64,000 nucleotides of DNA from Anaspis maculata. Lineage: Eukaryota; Arthropoda; Insecta; Coleoptera; Scraptiidae. The translations under genes were made by a program, and so were the position numbers. Numbering within the stretch: position 1 is the stretch's first letter; each line of letters opens with the position of its first letter. Under the pieces are notes generated by a model, which worked only from the letters and a program-made list of their open reading frames with translations, ran no database searches and had not been told where the DNA came from. The stretch is from NCBI GenBank assembly GCA_949128115.1, contig OX421965.1, positions 46,057,257-46,121,256 on the forward strand, written 5' to 3'. Shown here in pieces: positions 1 to 11,790 of this stretch.

Positions 1-78
1 TGTTTATTAGGACCGCAACATGTTCCTGCCTTGTCAAAGGTTCCAGACGATCAAAGGAAGTGGCAGCCCTGAGTCTCA

Positions 79-244
79 AGGTGCGTTCAGTCAGCTTATT
101 TAGCGGTAAGTTTTAATTTTAGTCGCAAGCGCAGCGACGCCTATTGGCTCTTATGAACCAGCCTCCTCAGAACAGCCAATAAGCTATGCAGCTCTTACGG
201 CTAAAATTGAAACTTGTGACTAAATAAGCTGACTGAACGCACCT
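79..244. mobile_element. small MITE with 3 bp target duplication
   Basis: A 166 bp element with inverted ends AGGTGCGTTCAGTCAGC and its complement. The ends continue as a TTATTTAG/CTAAATAA inverted repeat and flank a short unique centre. TCA directly precedes (76-78) and follows (245-247) the element, as expected of a 3 bp target-site duplication of the PIF/Harbinger TNA type. It has no coding capacity. The superfamily is inferred only from duplication length. Confidence 0.7.
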
Positions 245-247
245 TCA

Positions 248-760
248 TTTACGTCAAGCTTTTTCATAAAAAGTTTGTCTAGCCACATAATGCATCCCTT
301 TCAAATTTTGATGCAGTACATGAGCAGTGGGTGAATTGGTGTGAAAAAATGCGGTAGAACAAAAAAAATCACAACTTTTGAAAAAACCGCACTACGATCA
401 AAATTCGAAAACGGTTTAGAGATATTGATATGTCCCTTCCAAAATTACACTCAGAAAAAAATTGAGATTTTTCTCACAGAAGCGGGTAGGATAATGTGGA
501 CCGGTTTTGCACTTCTTTTGTTTTCACCCTGTATCTGTAAAGCTCACTCAACGTCGTTGAACCTCTGTACCATCCAAGTATCTTACAGCGAAAAGAGCAC
601 GCTATCCAGCAAGACCTCGATATTAAAAATCGGTCTATTTTTTCCCGAGATATCCACAATTGGAGTGAAGCAAAATTTTTGAGTGAATCACTTCAATTGT
701 TGCCCAGTTTAGATGAAGTAGTGGGCACCTATAGCCCAGTCGATGAAAGCATAATTTATA
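248..760. other. unassigned intergenic DNA
   Basis: Apart from short overlapping open frames on both strands (for example 341-682), I see no gene, repeat or motif here. The frames show no recognisable domain or splice context. Confidence 0.5.
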
Positions 761-785
761 TTAGATTAGATTAGATTAGATTAGA
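761..785 (-). repeat. (TCTAA)n 3' tail of LINE
   Basis: Five tandem copies of TTAGA on the plus strand, read as TCTAA on the minus strand. They lie directly 3' of the LINE after its AATAAA signal and mark its 3' terminus. Confidence 0.85.
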
Positions 786-876
786 GGTTTATTTCCAACA
801 GGCCTGAAGCCCAAATACAGGAAATGTGCGCTAAAAACCGAACAGTCACAGGTGAAAGTATACAACATAAAAAAGA

Positions 877-1170
877 CTAAGATATAAATTTCAACAAAAT
901 GTGCTGTTGAATATCACAAAAATCATCACAGAAAATATCACAGCCGGAGCAGAACAAATTTAGACCATTACACATGCTATAAATAGGGCTTCGGATAAGC
1001 GCGTTGCTCTTGGGCGGATCACAATAAAACAACCTTGTTGATCTGGCGTTCAAACGTGGAATAAAAAAGTTGATCCGCCCAAGAAGCTCCGGACAGTCAA
1101 GGACATTCTGAAATGAATTATAACAAAATTTGGCATTAGAAATGGCATGTCTTGCCTCAAGAGAATACAA
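877..1170 (-). pseudogene. C-terminal part of the LINE ORF2
   Basis: This frame continues the LINE after another frame change. It carries the post-RT tail with DCPELLGRINFFIPRLNAR and DPPKSNALIRSPIYSMCN, a pattern common at the C-terminus of insect Jockey/CR1 ORF2 proteins. It ends at a stop near 877, about 115 bp before the TCTAA tail. Its position and orientation match the RT fragment. Confidence 0.7.
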
Positions 1171-1283
1171 ATCATGTCTAGATAGCAGAGCGCTGTGATC
1201 AAATCCTTGAGGAGGATAGCATGAATGATAAATCTTCTTTGGACTGACTCAAGTCTGGCAATATGAGTGACGTAGATGGGGTA

Positions 1284-2548
1284 TCAAATTAAAGAGGCGT
1301 ACTCAAACTTAGATCGTACAAAGCTGCAATACAAAGACTTCAGACACGAAACACTTCCAAGCTCCCTACAGTTGCGATACAAAAAGCCAAGTGTCCTCAG
1401 CGACGAGGACACAATGTCGTCGATGTGACTCGAAAAAGAGAAACTGCTGTCAAAAACGACACCCAAATCTCTTGTGACCTCGCTACGCCTAAGAAGCACC
1501 GGACCAACCGCATAATCGAAAGAAATTGGGTCAACTTTTCTGGTATAAGTTGCAATCATGCACTTGTCAACATTCAAAGACAAACCATTCTGGCGACACA
1601 ATCAAGAACCGTATCGACTCTGGAATATATATCTTTAGATCGTCAGCAAACAGTAACTTGTTACAGTCGATCGACATGTCTATTTCGTTGATGTAAAGTA
1701 AAAACAACAATGGACCCCACTTGGCCCCCTGGGCAACCCCAGAAGTTGAAATATATGAACTGGAACTAGTAAAGTGATACGTGACACGCTGGACTCGGTC
1801 AAAGAGGTAAGAACGACACAAGAGCAAAAGAGATGGTGAAAACCCAAGTCTGTCTAGCTTGTGTATCAATAAGTTGAGATCTTATTGATCGAATGCTTCA
1901 GAAATGTCCGTATACACCACGTCAACCTGGCCTCGGGAGTCCAAAGTCTCGGATACGAACTGTGAGAAACACGCCAGATTTGTAATTGTGAATCTTTTCT
2001 CCAAGAAACCGTGTTGGAAGGGTTAGATATGTTTTTTCACCTGTGGATAGATTTGATTATAGAGGATAGTGTCAAAAATCTTGGCGAAGTTGGAAATCAG
2101 CGATATTGGACGGTATTTGTTGAGGACTGAAGGATCGCCCTTCCTCAACACCGGACAGACCTTGGTCCGTTTCCAAGTCTTGGGGTACGCTAAGGTAGTC
2201 AGGATTAGATTGAAGATGAATCTCAAAAGATCGGCAAGGACACAAGCACAGTCGCGGACCAGGAAACCGGGCACCATGTCCTCACCCGAAGTCATACTGT
2301 TACCAATCTTTCTGGCAGCCGCCACAACGTCATTTCTAGACACCAGCCCAGCAGTGATACCATCCAGAGACGCACGCTCAGGAGTAGACAGCGGAACTTG
2401 ACTGTTGAAGGCAGGTAAGGTGTAAACACTTTTGAAATACTCAGCAAAAGCCTCAGCTATGGACTCAGGTATATCATACTCGACACCACCAGAATCTCTC
2501 ATGAACCCAGGAACACTGGACCCAGTGGATAATAGGGTCCTTGCACTT
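1284..2548 (-). pseudogene. reverse transcriptase pseudogene of a LINE
   Basis: In order, the minus strand reads: a pre-RT region ending in the motif YRPISL (2023-2502), motif A as VYTDISEAFD just upstream of 1869 with an in-frame stop after it, GVAQGAKWGPLLFLLY (the GxPQG box), and LLFADD, the catalytic box (1567-1869). A frame change then leads to the thumb-like region LSLNVDKC...LGVVFD (1284-1601). The frame changes at least twice, so no functional enzyme is encoded. The motif spelling fits the Jockey/CR1 group; the exact clade is not determined. Confidence 0.85.
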
Positions 2549-2660
2549 TTTTTTTATTGCCTCCAATGATGCTTTGGTAGCCATCTTGGATTCTTGGTGC
2601 AGTTCAAGTATTTTTTGCAGTTATCTCGATAGATAGCGATGCCATCGAAAAACGGCTTGG

Positions 2661-3457
2661 TTCAAATGGAAGGCTATCAAATTGTCTACATTCTACAAAT
2701 AAATTAATTTTTTTTTTAAATAATGTTTTCCTCCTTCTCGACTTATCAGTGCCATAGGAGTTTTTGCGCCTTTTATTGATAACAGTGAATTATTACATAG
2801 GAATTACAATATACGCAAATTTTTCAACAAACACAAACACAAACACATTCTACAATTAAATTGCTGATCACTTTCACGTATCATAGTTTTAGAGAAATTG
2901 ACCTGTGAACGTCGGGTGTGAGTCCTGGGAGGCGATATTTTATATCTCACGGTGTCTTTGAAGAATCACGAATCACAAGAATCAACGAGCTACATTTGCT
3001 TCGTTGGGGTTTGTGTTCTAAAGGTAATAGTTTACAAGTTATTCAGAAAAAAAACGAGGATTTTCAAAGATGGCGCTTTTTTATTGGTCCTAAAACAACA
3101 GCCAAACCTAGGAACTTTCGGGAATTTCAGTTGGTATGTTATTCTACGTCAAATTCTGCAGCTATCCACCAAATTTCGTCAAATTCCGAATTTATTCACA
3201 GCTAAAACCTATTTTGACTGGGCTAGTGCAAAACCCAGTCCGAATCCCTCTCAGAATGGCAATCAAATCCGATCCCTGACAATCAAAATGTGCATGTTTG
3301 TGTATGGACCGGTCAAGTCTGACGGCACATATACTTTTTTGAGCGCAGTCAACCTAAAAGTTGTCCTCAGGCATTCCAGGCACTTGCGCATGGCTCCAAC
3401 TTGTATAAAGTTTTTTTTTCTATAGGTATGCCCCTGTTCCAGTTGATCTCTACCAAC
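2661..3457. other. unassigned DNA, probably intron of the minus-strand host gene
   Basis: AT-rich sequence with two overlapping plus-strand frames (2918-3205, 2952-3425) and no domain. It follows the donor at 3457 of the minus-strand exon, so it is probably the start of that gene's next intron. No further exon was found. Confidence 0.4.
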
Positions 3458-3568
3458 CTGACTCCAGCGGCGTCTCCAGCAACTGCTGGCTGCTCCTGTC
3501 TGACAAAGGACTCGGCTGCGGCGTGCTGCCCACCTCAACGATGGTGACCGAAAGCTGCGAACGGCCAC
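3458..3568 (-). CDS. internal coding exon of an unidentified host gene
   Basis: On the minus strand, a pyrimidine-rich tract ending TTTTATTGCAG precedes a 111 nt block (phase-neutral, GC-rich), followed by the donor GTTGGT. In the frame continuing from the exon at 3853-3995, the translation begins GGRSQLSVTIVEVGSTPQPS and ends in a Ser/Gln/Leu-rich stretch without a stop. Splice signals and phase agree between the two exons, and composition differs sharply from the AT-rich surroundings. No domain is recognised; the Ser/Pro-rich character suggests a disordered region of a larger protein. Function unknown. Confidence 0.6.
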
Positions 3569-3852
3569 CTGCAATAAAATGAAAAATTCAACATGCAGCA
3601 TATTGCTGAAGGGATCAGCACCTCTCTATCCTCTAATCCTAATTGCCCGACATGCAAAATCTCCTGAGCCTAAGCAAATTAGGCATACAAAGGCTGGGCG
3701 CTCGCGCTCATCAGAGACTGACCTCTCGGCCCTTGGGCTAGCCAGCCGAAGCCCTTCTCAATTATTAACGTCGGTGCGGTGGGCATTATAGCTAGCACAC
3801 CAAGCGCAATGTATAGCAACTCGTCGAAGCGATTATCATACACAATACCTAC

Positions 3853-3995
3853 CTGTACTAAGCAATTTCTGCTGTTCGTCCAGCGCCATGTCCAGAGTTT
3901 CGGGAAAAGCGACGCCCAGGTGGGGCATAATTCCCTTGCTCTGGAGTGAGGACGAGGGGAAGGTGGCGGCGGCGGAGGGAGCAGAGCTGGAGCAG
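3853..3995 (-). CDS. internal coding exon of the same unidentified host gene
   Basis: The minus strand shows the acceptor CTCTCTTGTGTTCCAG, then 143 nt of GC-rich sequence, then the donor GTAGGT. The open frame reads Ser/Ala-rich residues (CSSSAPSAAATFPSSSLQS) followed by GIMPHLGVAFPETLDMALDE and QQKLLST. It leaves one nucleotide that completes a Gly codon with the first two bases of the exon at 3458-3568. The match of frames across a 284 bp intron supports a real gene. Upstream exons (to the right) were not identified. Confidence 0.6.
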
Positions 3996-4177
3996 CTGGA
4001 ACACAAGAGAGAGAAATTTATTAATGCATAATGATGATCATTAATCGATGCGGCTGGATGAGATTTAGGACGTTTCCAATTGCAAAAGGGGGTGAACAAC
4101 GCGGAGTGCCAGGTGAGGCTGAAATTAGTCTGAGATGTGAAATATTGTGTTTTTCAAGCAAAGGAGTTGGTAGTCTT

Positions 4178-4815
4178 TAAGAGTCCTCTGTACGCTCAGA
4201 GTGGCTCCAACTAAAATGCATCTAAATCGAAGCCGGTGATTTTCTTTGAACTGGCATTTGGAGATTTCACTTCATATATCTATTTTAACATGTCAATGGA
4301 AAAAATCCGAGAAAAACCGATCACAGCCGAAGATAGTCAAATCTTACGCGCGCCATCCTAGGGCCTTCATTTGACTTGGAACAAGAATCCTTTTTTCAGG
4401 GTGGACTCTCAACAGTATTCTGCACAATCGTACCGGGTGGTTTTTCAGTAAAAAAATTTCAGCTGAAGATATGAAACTCCAAATTTTTGAGTATTTTTTT
4501 GATAATTTTCACAGCCAAATAACTTTGGCTCCAGATATTTTATAAAAAAACCACCCGGTACGATGGTGCAGAATACTGTAGAGAGTCCTCCTTGGAAAAA
4601 AGAATTTTCTTTCAAGTCAAATAAAGGCCCTAGGATGGCGCTTGTGTAATTTCACTATCTTCGGCTGTGATCGGTTTTCCTCGGATTTTTTTCCTCTCAC
4701 ATGTTTTTATGGAGATATGAAGTGTAATCACCAAATACCAGTTGAAAAAAAATCACCGCCTTCGATTTAGAGGCCTTTTAGTCGGAGCTGCTTCGAGCGT
4801 ACAGAGGACTCTTAA
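4178..4815. mobile_element. fold-back element flanked by TTAA
   Basis: Two arms of about 315 bp are inverted around position 4496 with almost no spacer. Outer ends are TTAAGAGTCCTCTGTACGCTC and its complement. Inner arms share GATCACAGCCGAAGATAGT and ACCACCCGGTACGAT with their complements. TTAA at both ends would fit a piggyBac-type target, but TTAA is self-complementary and could simply be part of the terminal repeat. No coding sequence. Confidence 0.7.
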
Positions 4816-5969
4816 CTCGAGAACTGCTATGTATTTCATGTATTGGCTGAGAGATTTTGCTTTCAAGTTCCCAAATACGACAATAGAAAATCCCGAGGAA
4901 AATCCCCAAAACTTTGCGGTTGACTGCACTGGCGATATTCGGCACGACAATTTTCGACGAGACACGATGTCGTCCGTGCCACTTTTAAAACACATTTACG
5001 CTACAGATGGACTGAAAACGCGTGATTTTACGACCTGTTCTTAATTTTCGCCGATGAACAAATGATTAAAAGCAGCCTGTGACATTCGACAGTTGTGAAG
5101 GGAGAATATTTCAACCACTTAAAGCGAGCTCAACTTTTTTGATGCTTCAATGTAAAGAATTCGAAGCTTTTACTCCAAAAAGGGGCCCTATGGAACCATC
5201 AACCTTTTCACCTGTTTCAGTCCGAAAAATACGCCAAGCCCTGAAGAACTTTTAACTGGCAAAACCAGACTGCGCAGGCCTGTCATGGGCAGAAGGTTAC
5301 GTCTCAAGAGTTCCATTATTTATGTCATTGGAGTGATGACTAAAAGTATGCAAGGACTCAATCCCCCAGAGGTTGTTTGCGATTTTCGGTTCATGCTTGC
5401 GCAGTACTTGTCAAGACTGCCGCTCGCCGCTGCGCTGGCGCTGGCGCTGCTGTGGGAATACTTCCGCAGTAATTCGTGCAGCAAAAACCGACAGTGCAGA
5501 TCAAGAAGAGATATGGAGACTCAGCCATGGGGTAGGTACATCCAGACAAGAGCCCATCACAAGAGACAATATCTCTATGGTCAGAGAAAAAAGTTTGCCC
5601 AAGACACAAAGTCCGAGACAAGTTGTAACGCAGGCACAACGCAGGCTTCTTTCTCTGGCTCGCGGTGCCACTTTGTGACGTTGCTTATTTGACGGTCAGG
5701 TGAATAGTTCTGACGTCAGAATGATTACAGCAAGTTTTTTGGCAAAAGACCTCGGGTGGTTCATGGGTTGCTTACTCTCCCTAAATGAATTTGCTTTTTC
5801 TCTGTTTTAGTTATTCAAGTCTTTTGATGAGAATGCTCGTTGAGAGTGCAAGAGTTATGAACTGTCAGTAAAAAATTTTGTCAGAATGGTCCAGTGACGC
5901 AGATATTGGAGGAGCTCGTCCTTTCACTCCTCTATATTTTACACGCCACTGGGAATTTTCGTTAATATA
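4816..5969. other. unassigned DNA with a GC-rich patch near 5390-5690
   Basis: Mostly AT-rich. The stretch 5390-5690 is GC-rich with long open frames on both strands, including a plus-strand frame ending in ARGATL and a stop near 5678. Composition suggests a possible host exon, but I could not settle strand, frame or splice sites, so no gene is called. Confidence 0.3.
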
Positions 5970-5971
5970 TA

Positions 5972-6675
5972 CAGGTGTCTAAAAAGTATCGCATTCCGAG
6001 TCCAGAGCGGTGTATAGATCCCATTCCGGAACACAAGAAAAATGTTAAAAAAAATTGACGTTTATTTCTTAAGAAATGGAGGGTCAAAAGGTGGGACTTT
6101 GCCCCCGTCTATTTTCATTATTTTGAAGTGATTTTGAGAAAGTGTTAGTGACAGACTAAACAGTAAAATATATCAACCAGTAGATTGCACTGAATTTTTG
6201 TTCATGTTACAGGGCGAGTCATAAATCACAAAAATCCATTTTTCCTCAATTATGTCTGTAAAATATTCCATTCTAGCCTCTAAAATAATTTCGGGGTTCA
6301 GTTACGTTAACTCTAACTAACTAATTAATAACAAGATATGACGTTTTTTGTTCCCACAGAAAGATTTTTAGCAGCGTTTTTTGACGGAAAACAAATTTTC
6401 GAGATTTGTAAATCACCCTGTGTATTGAATAGAAATTCAGTGCACAGTGGTTTATGATTTTTGCTGATTAGTCTATCACAAACAGTTACCCGAAATCACT
6501 TTGACTTACGATAATAAAGGAGAGCGAAGTCTCACCCTTTGATCCTCCATATATTCAAAAATGAACGTCACTAATTTCTTACATATACCTATTGTCATAT
6601 TGTTTATATGTTCTTGAGTGGATTCCATATATAGCTCTGGTCTGGACTCGGAATGCGATACTTTTGAGACACCTG
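5972..6675. mobile_element. TA-flanked long-TIR element, non-autonomous
   Basis: Ends are CAGGTGTCTAAAAAGTATCG and its near complement, continuing as GCATTCCGAGTCCAGA. The arms stay recognisably inverted for roughly 280 bp. TA flanks both ends (5970-5971 and 6676-6677), as in Tc1/mariner-type insertions. The centre has no transposase frame. A mobile DNA element is well supported; the superfamily is inferred from TA alone. Confidence 0.75.
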
Positions 6676-6677
6676 TA

Positions 6678-7560
6678 CAACTCAATGTTCAATTTTAGGG
6701 GGGGCATAGAGCTGCTAGAAATAAAAAAGTTTGACAAGTGACACTTCGCGATTGACATTCGCCTACCTTCTAGTACCAATAAATTGTTTCTATTGGTTGA
6801 AAAGCGGTTCAACAAAATGCTTCTTCTCGACACCCCTTCGAGTTCAATGAGCTAAAGTTTTTCATACGACTGTTTTTGGGACACGACAAACACAGTGAAG
6901 AAGTCCCAAAGACAGGAGTTTGATGAAACGTTCTATTAGACGGGTGTAATATACTCTTTTATCTATTTTGTCTCATACATTTGAAATGAATTGGAAAATC
7001 TTTGAGGTAGCAATGCCTTTCAGTGTCATAAAAGTCAAGCGATAGTACGACGCGTTTGCGACTTGCGTGTCGAGAAGTGGCCAGTACGATACGTCGCGAT
7101 ACGATCGGTGGTTGAAGAGATTTTTGTGCCAGAGGTAATGTCATACGCCAAATAAATACTTTTGCAATAAAGGACACTGAAGCTTTATTGGTTGACAGCT
7201 TGCAATCTACTTTACTCTAGCTAGATTGAAAGCTGCACTTAACTATGTCGTAAATGCAATTCATCACCTGTCGCCACCACGCAACACTGTCTGGCTGTAG
7301 TCAGAGTTTTCAATTATTACACTGCGAGCGAATGTTAAAGTACCTAGTCCGAAATAAAACGAGACGCATAGCAATCTGTATAATAGTGTCCATCACGACA
7401 AGCTCATCAATGAGAAATAAGGCCGTGAAATTTATAAACACTCGTACATTGTGTAGCAAGTAGGTAGGTACTGCACTTGGTAAAAAGCTTGATGTGCCTA
7501 TTAATAATAATATTGTGATAAGCAATTATTTGTAGGTATTTTTTTCAAATTGAATATCAG
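6678..7560. other. unassigned intergenic DNA
   Basis: Short open frames on both strands only. Nothing recognisable as gene or element was found. Confidence 0.4.
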
Positions 7561-7689
7561 GTATACCGGGTGATCAACTGAAAACTATACACCCGTAATA
7601 AGGTGGGATCATAAAATTTAGCTCGAAAATTAGAATGATCATACGTGACAAAGGTGAGTTTCAAGTTCCATGAAAAAACGTTTCACTAT

Positions 7690-7840
7690 TAATAAATGTC
7701 AATATGGCGGCCAAGATGGCGGCGGAATCATGAAATTTAGCTTGAAAAGAAGAATAAGTTTCAAGTTTCATAAACATCGTTCCACTAATAAGAAATGCCA
7801 ATATGGTGGCCAAGATGGCGGCGGAATCATACAATCAAAT
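7690..7840 (+). repeat. short direct duplication
   Basis: The phrase AATATGGCGGCCAAGATGGC and its continuation GGCGGAATCAT occurs twice, about 104 bp apart, with one difference (GGTGGCC). The blocks lie just before the GACA-rich dispersed repeat and probably belong to the same repetitive unit. Confidence 0.6.
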
Positions 7841-7841
7841 C

Positions 7842-8195
7842 CGCTCACTGGCCACCCTTGAGGACCTAAGCTATCCATCAAAAAAAGTTCCAGGTCTCTA
7901 GCTTTATTCCTTGAGGAGGAGTTCAACTTCTTGGAAGTGCACAAGAAATTTTTGTTTTTTGATAATAATAATAATGGTAACTATATATGGATCAAAAAAA
8001 TAATGCCCATTGGCCACCCTTGGGGACATAAGCTATCTATCGGAAAAAGTTTGAAGGCTCCAGCTCTATTCCCTGAGGAGGAGTACAACTTCTTAATTTC
8101 TACACTGACAGACGAACAGACGGACAAACAGACAGACAGACAGACAAACCGGCCATATAAGCGTCATTTTCTTACAAAAATGTGCGAAAAATTGC
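7842..8195 (+). repeat. dispersed repeat with GACA-rich segment, two head-to-tail parts
   Basis: Two related units contain GGCCACCCTTG, CTATC, GAAAAAGTT, AGCTTTATTCC or AGCTCTATTCC, and GAGGAGGAGT-CAACTTCTT. The second continues into (GACA)n and ACCGGCCATATAA. The same order recurs at 49665-49865. The family is non-coding and its class is unknown. Confidence 0.65.
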
Positions 8196-8360
8196 GACAC
8201 CCTGTATATTATAGATTGTAAAAAATTGCAGTTTCGAATTTTGAAATACAATACAACAAAAAATAGTCTAAATAATTTTTTCCCTCCAAATTATTTCAAA
8301 TGGTACAATTCCAATAGGGGTAGGAGCTCCCGCGTGATCAGGATCACCCTGTACATACAT

Positions 8361-9187
8361 TCTTTTCTACTTCAAGTTTCAAAAATAAAGTGTTGCTTCC
8401 TTGTTCAAACTTTTGAAGTCTAATCAGCATGAAAATGTTCCCAGGACGTAACTTCTTTCACGTAAATATTTAAACAGTAGCTAATAATGGACCTCTGAGC
8501 CAAAACAGACCCTATGCAAAAGAAAACTCAATCACAGCGACATCGGAGGGATAATTGAAAAACTTGCGGTAAGCAGGAAGACCCTACCCGCGCCGGCGTT
8601 TCTTGGTGGGTTTATTGGATAAATTAAAATATAATTGCCTCTCAAAGCCAGAATCCAGATGGCAGCTACACTTCAGGAAGACTGACAAATTATGATGAAT
8701 CTGCAGTAACACCAGGTCCACTACCTAGTTTTCTCTAGTTCTAGTATACAAAGAAAACGGCTTTCTCACTTCTTTTTTCGCGAACTGAGCGAGATCATTT
8801 TTCAACGGCTATCGATTGTCTTTCAATAAGAACAAAGCAATGCAAAATCCGCAAGTTTTCATAACTGTGAAAAAAGCAAAGAAGTTGTACGCACGTCAAT
8901 TTATACGGCTTCTCTTCCTGTGCGCAAAGCTTTTGTTTACATTTTTGATCCCTTTTACCTTTTGTCAATACCGCTCCGGCAATTTGTGAAACGTAATTGA
9001 GCAACGTTGTAGAGCTTCAAAAAAAAACTCGTTCACAAACTGTTTACACTGCGCTGATTTCTGTGTAGGCAGGTAATTAAAATATCCTTTGTTCGCAATT
9101 ATTGCATAATGTACCAATACTTGAATCAATTCCCGTTATTTTGTATACATACATATGCAGTTCACGTTTTAAAGCCAGTAGCATGAC
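8361..9187. other. unassigned intergenic DNA
   Basis: No gene, repeat or notable motif was recognised. Confidence 0.4.
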
Positions 9188-9345
9188 TTTTTGGAGGAAA
9201 AAAAAGTGACAAGCTGGGGGGCTACGGCTACGGCTGATGGCACAAGTTTTGGAGCGAAACTATCAGCGGCCATCAGCCGTATTGTATCCCCCCAGCCCCC
9301 AGCGCTTCAGCTTTTTACATTATTTTTGCTCCAAAAGTCCTTCTA
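9188..9345. repeat. imperfect inverted repeat
   Basis: GACTTTTTGGAG at the left and CTCCAAAAGTCC at the right enclose GGGGGGCTACGG/CCCCCCAGCCCC-type arms and the shared core GGCTGATGGC/GGCCATCAGCC. It is probably a small MITE. No target duplication was identified. Confidence 0.5.
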
Positions 9346-11350
9346 TACTGAAAATAAAAAGTGAACGGGATATAATATGTATGGGTACATGAGTCGGGTT
9401 GCATAGAGTGGGATGGGATAAAAGTACGCGGCGGATAAGAGTACGCATCGGCCATATTTGAATCTGTGATGAACCAAGAGAAAAATCTGTAGTTAGAATT
9501 GAATGTCAACCACATCAGACTAAAGTGTGCAAAAGATACCGGCGATAGCAGTGAAGATCTGGATCTGGCAGTAGTGAGCTTAGTTATATGAAATGAGCTA
9601 TTGAAGTAATTTTCACTCAACATAGTTTGGCTTATAAATCCTTGTAAGCTGCCGGCAATTGAAAAACGGCAGTTACTACTTCACTAATAATATATGAGAT
9701 TCATAGTTATGATGGACTTGATCAGCTGTTTTATGTTGGTGTAGAAGAATCTATGGCGCCAAATTTGATTTCTCAATTGGGGCAAAAGTACGCTATTGCT
9801 AACTGCACTAGAATCAAAGCAGACCCTTTTATTGCTCTCAAGTGTCCATTAAAAGACAGTCAGGTCACATACGTCATGATGAAACTCAATATTGAAACAA
9901 TATTCAAGAGAACATCGATATTTTCATTGTTTGTGATATTTTTTACAACTTACTTTTTGAGATTTATTTCATACTTCAAATGTTGGTTTATTATTTGAAT
10001 TCATCAATCCAAAGATGTTTTTCAACAAATGAGATCATATGAAATTAGAAGAGGATTTTTGTGGGTCTTTATTAGACTAAAAATCGGGCAAAAGTACGAT
10101 TCTGCAAACGTCTACTTTTTCATTTATAAATGAAATTGAGTTATAGTCCGGTGGATTAGCGCCTAAACTATGCATTTTGTGATAAAGCGAAGCGCTTCTG
10201 GATTTACATTCTTGAGATTGAACTTGACAATTCCAGAAATGGCGCCAACGAGTTTGGTGTGGCAGGTGACCTCAGGAGCCATCCAGAGCTGTAAAAGAAC
10301 CAAAATCTTTCATGTTCCTCGAAGGCACCCAAATACATCATACTTCGATGCGCTGATAGCCTATGGGGAGGAATTGACAAAATATGTCGATGCTAATCAC
10401 GTAAGGGGGCTGAGGGGAAGGCATGTTTGTCTTTGAAGGCGATTTATGGTTTTCATCAATCCTAAATGAAAATGAAGAAGTTTGGTATCATTTTCGACTA
10501 AAATCGACGTTCTGAGTTCAAATAAAGTGTTCAAATTACGTTCGGATCATGTTTGAACAAGTTTGTCTGGAAAAACACGCTTTTTTGATATTCAACTTCA
10601 ACCTCATGGTTTTCACTCCTCACCATGCGGGCATTCCATTTATTCTTGCATATTCAGATACTTTCAACTTTTCTTCGACTGAAAACAATACATCAGATAT
10701 GCTTCTCATCTTTACAAGCTCATAGAAGTGTCTGGTTGCAAGGGCGGTTTTGCGTCAACACGGCACCTAATCAGTGACGCATGCTTAAATTTAAAAACGT
10801 GTTGCGTCATTAATAAAGGCTCTATTGTACGGTTTCGAACTTTGTCTTGCAGAGGAAGAATTGTTCCTCCTTGCGTAAAAGCAACAAACATGATATCGGA
10901 GCTGCACAATATGACTTTTTGTGTGAGAGTTAGTTAATTACAGTGTTCAAAGTTGACATAAAATAACTTTCGGAACAAATCCTTCTAATCATCTTGTAAA
11001 AACAAAAAACATATCCAGTGTATGCTTTCCATCAATAAGAGACCTGAGACTAATACAATATATAACAATTTCCATTCCAAATATCTTCTAAACTTGATAA
11101 GCCTGCAATAGAAACTTTGATATTTTCCCTGATTTTTTTTCGAATCGAAATACCGAGTAATGCGATTCAAGGATACATCGATACTTCATTTTGGGTTAGG
11201 GCAACGAATTTTTTCACGTGTGAATCTTATACCAATTGGCATGATTTGACCCGCAGAACTTGAAATTTCGTCGATAAGGAGGCGAATGGGGGCCCTTTAA
11301 ACTTTGGAGATTCAATAACTTTCACAAAACGACCATTGAGTATCGTCATG

Positions 11351-11384
11351 TGCAACTGCAATTGCAATTGCAATTGCAATTGTC
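11351..11384. repeat. (TTGCAA)n microsatellite
   Basis: About five tandem copies of the hexamer CAATTG/TTGCAA inside the TTA-flanked element. Confidence 0.8.
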
Positions 11385-11529
11385 GTCGTGTTCGTTCCAT
11401 TCTCCAAACTTAGGAAAAACATTATTTGGTTGAGGTTTACCTGTTCTTTTCTTTTTGACAAGGAAACGATAAATTCATGATGTTCTATTGAGTAACCAAC
11501 CAAATCACATTCCGTGAGTATAATAGAAA

Positions 11530-11790
11530 AGTGCCCATGGGCACATTTTGGAACACCCACGTGCACCATGGCATTGTTTACCATGGGGATGTGCCCAATG
11601 TACCTACCCATGTGCACCATGAGGATGTGCTCAACATTCCCATGTGCATCATGAGGATGTGCTCAAAATACCCATGGGGATCTGCTCAACGTGGTCATGT
11701 GCACCAACCATAGTCACATCCTCATGAATACATTGAACACATCCCCATGGTGCACATGGATATACGTTGAGCACATCCTCATAGTGCACA
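11530..11790. repeat. CATGTGCACCATGAGGATGTG minisatellite
   Basis: Degenerate tandem units of roughly 35-40 bp, built from CCCATGTGCACCATGAGGAT and GTGCTCAAC. CATG-centred palindromes are frequent. Later units appear partly inverted (AGCACATCCTCAT). It lies within the TTA-flanked element. Confidence 0.7.

Larger units (their letters stand above)
761..2660 (-). mobile_element. decayed non-LTR retrotransposon (Jockey/CR1-like), 5'-truncated
   Basis: Minus-strand reverse transcriptase remains run from about 2660 down to a stop near 877. They are followed by a short 3' UTR with AATAAA and a (TCTAA)n tandem tail at 761-785, the typical 3' end of Jockey/I/CR1-type LINEs. The endonuclease and ORF1 are missing, which fits 5' truncation during insertion. 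Several frameshifts and stops break the frame near 2020, 1870, 1600 and 1280, so the copy is dead. No clear target-site duplication could be defined. Confidence 0.85.

Noticed and set aside
341..682. 113-codon plus-strand open frame
   Set aside because: No domain, no promoter or splice context, and an overlapping open frame on the other strand.
10170..10436. 88-codon open frame similar to one at 12252-12464
   Set aside because: The similarity is the terminal inverted repeat of the 10144-12500 element read as protein. It is not coding homology.
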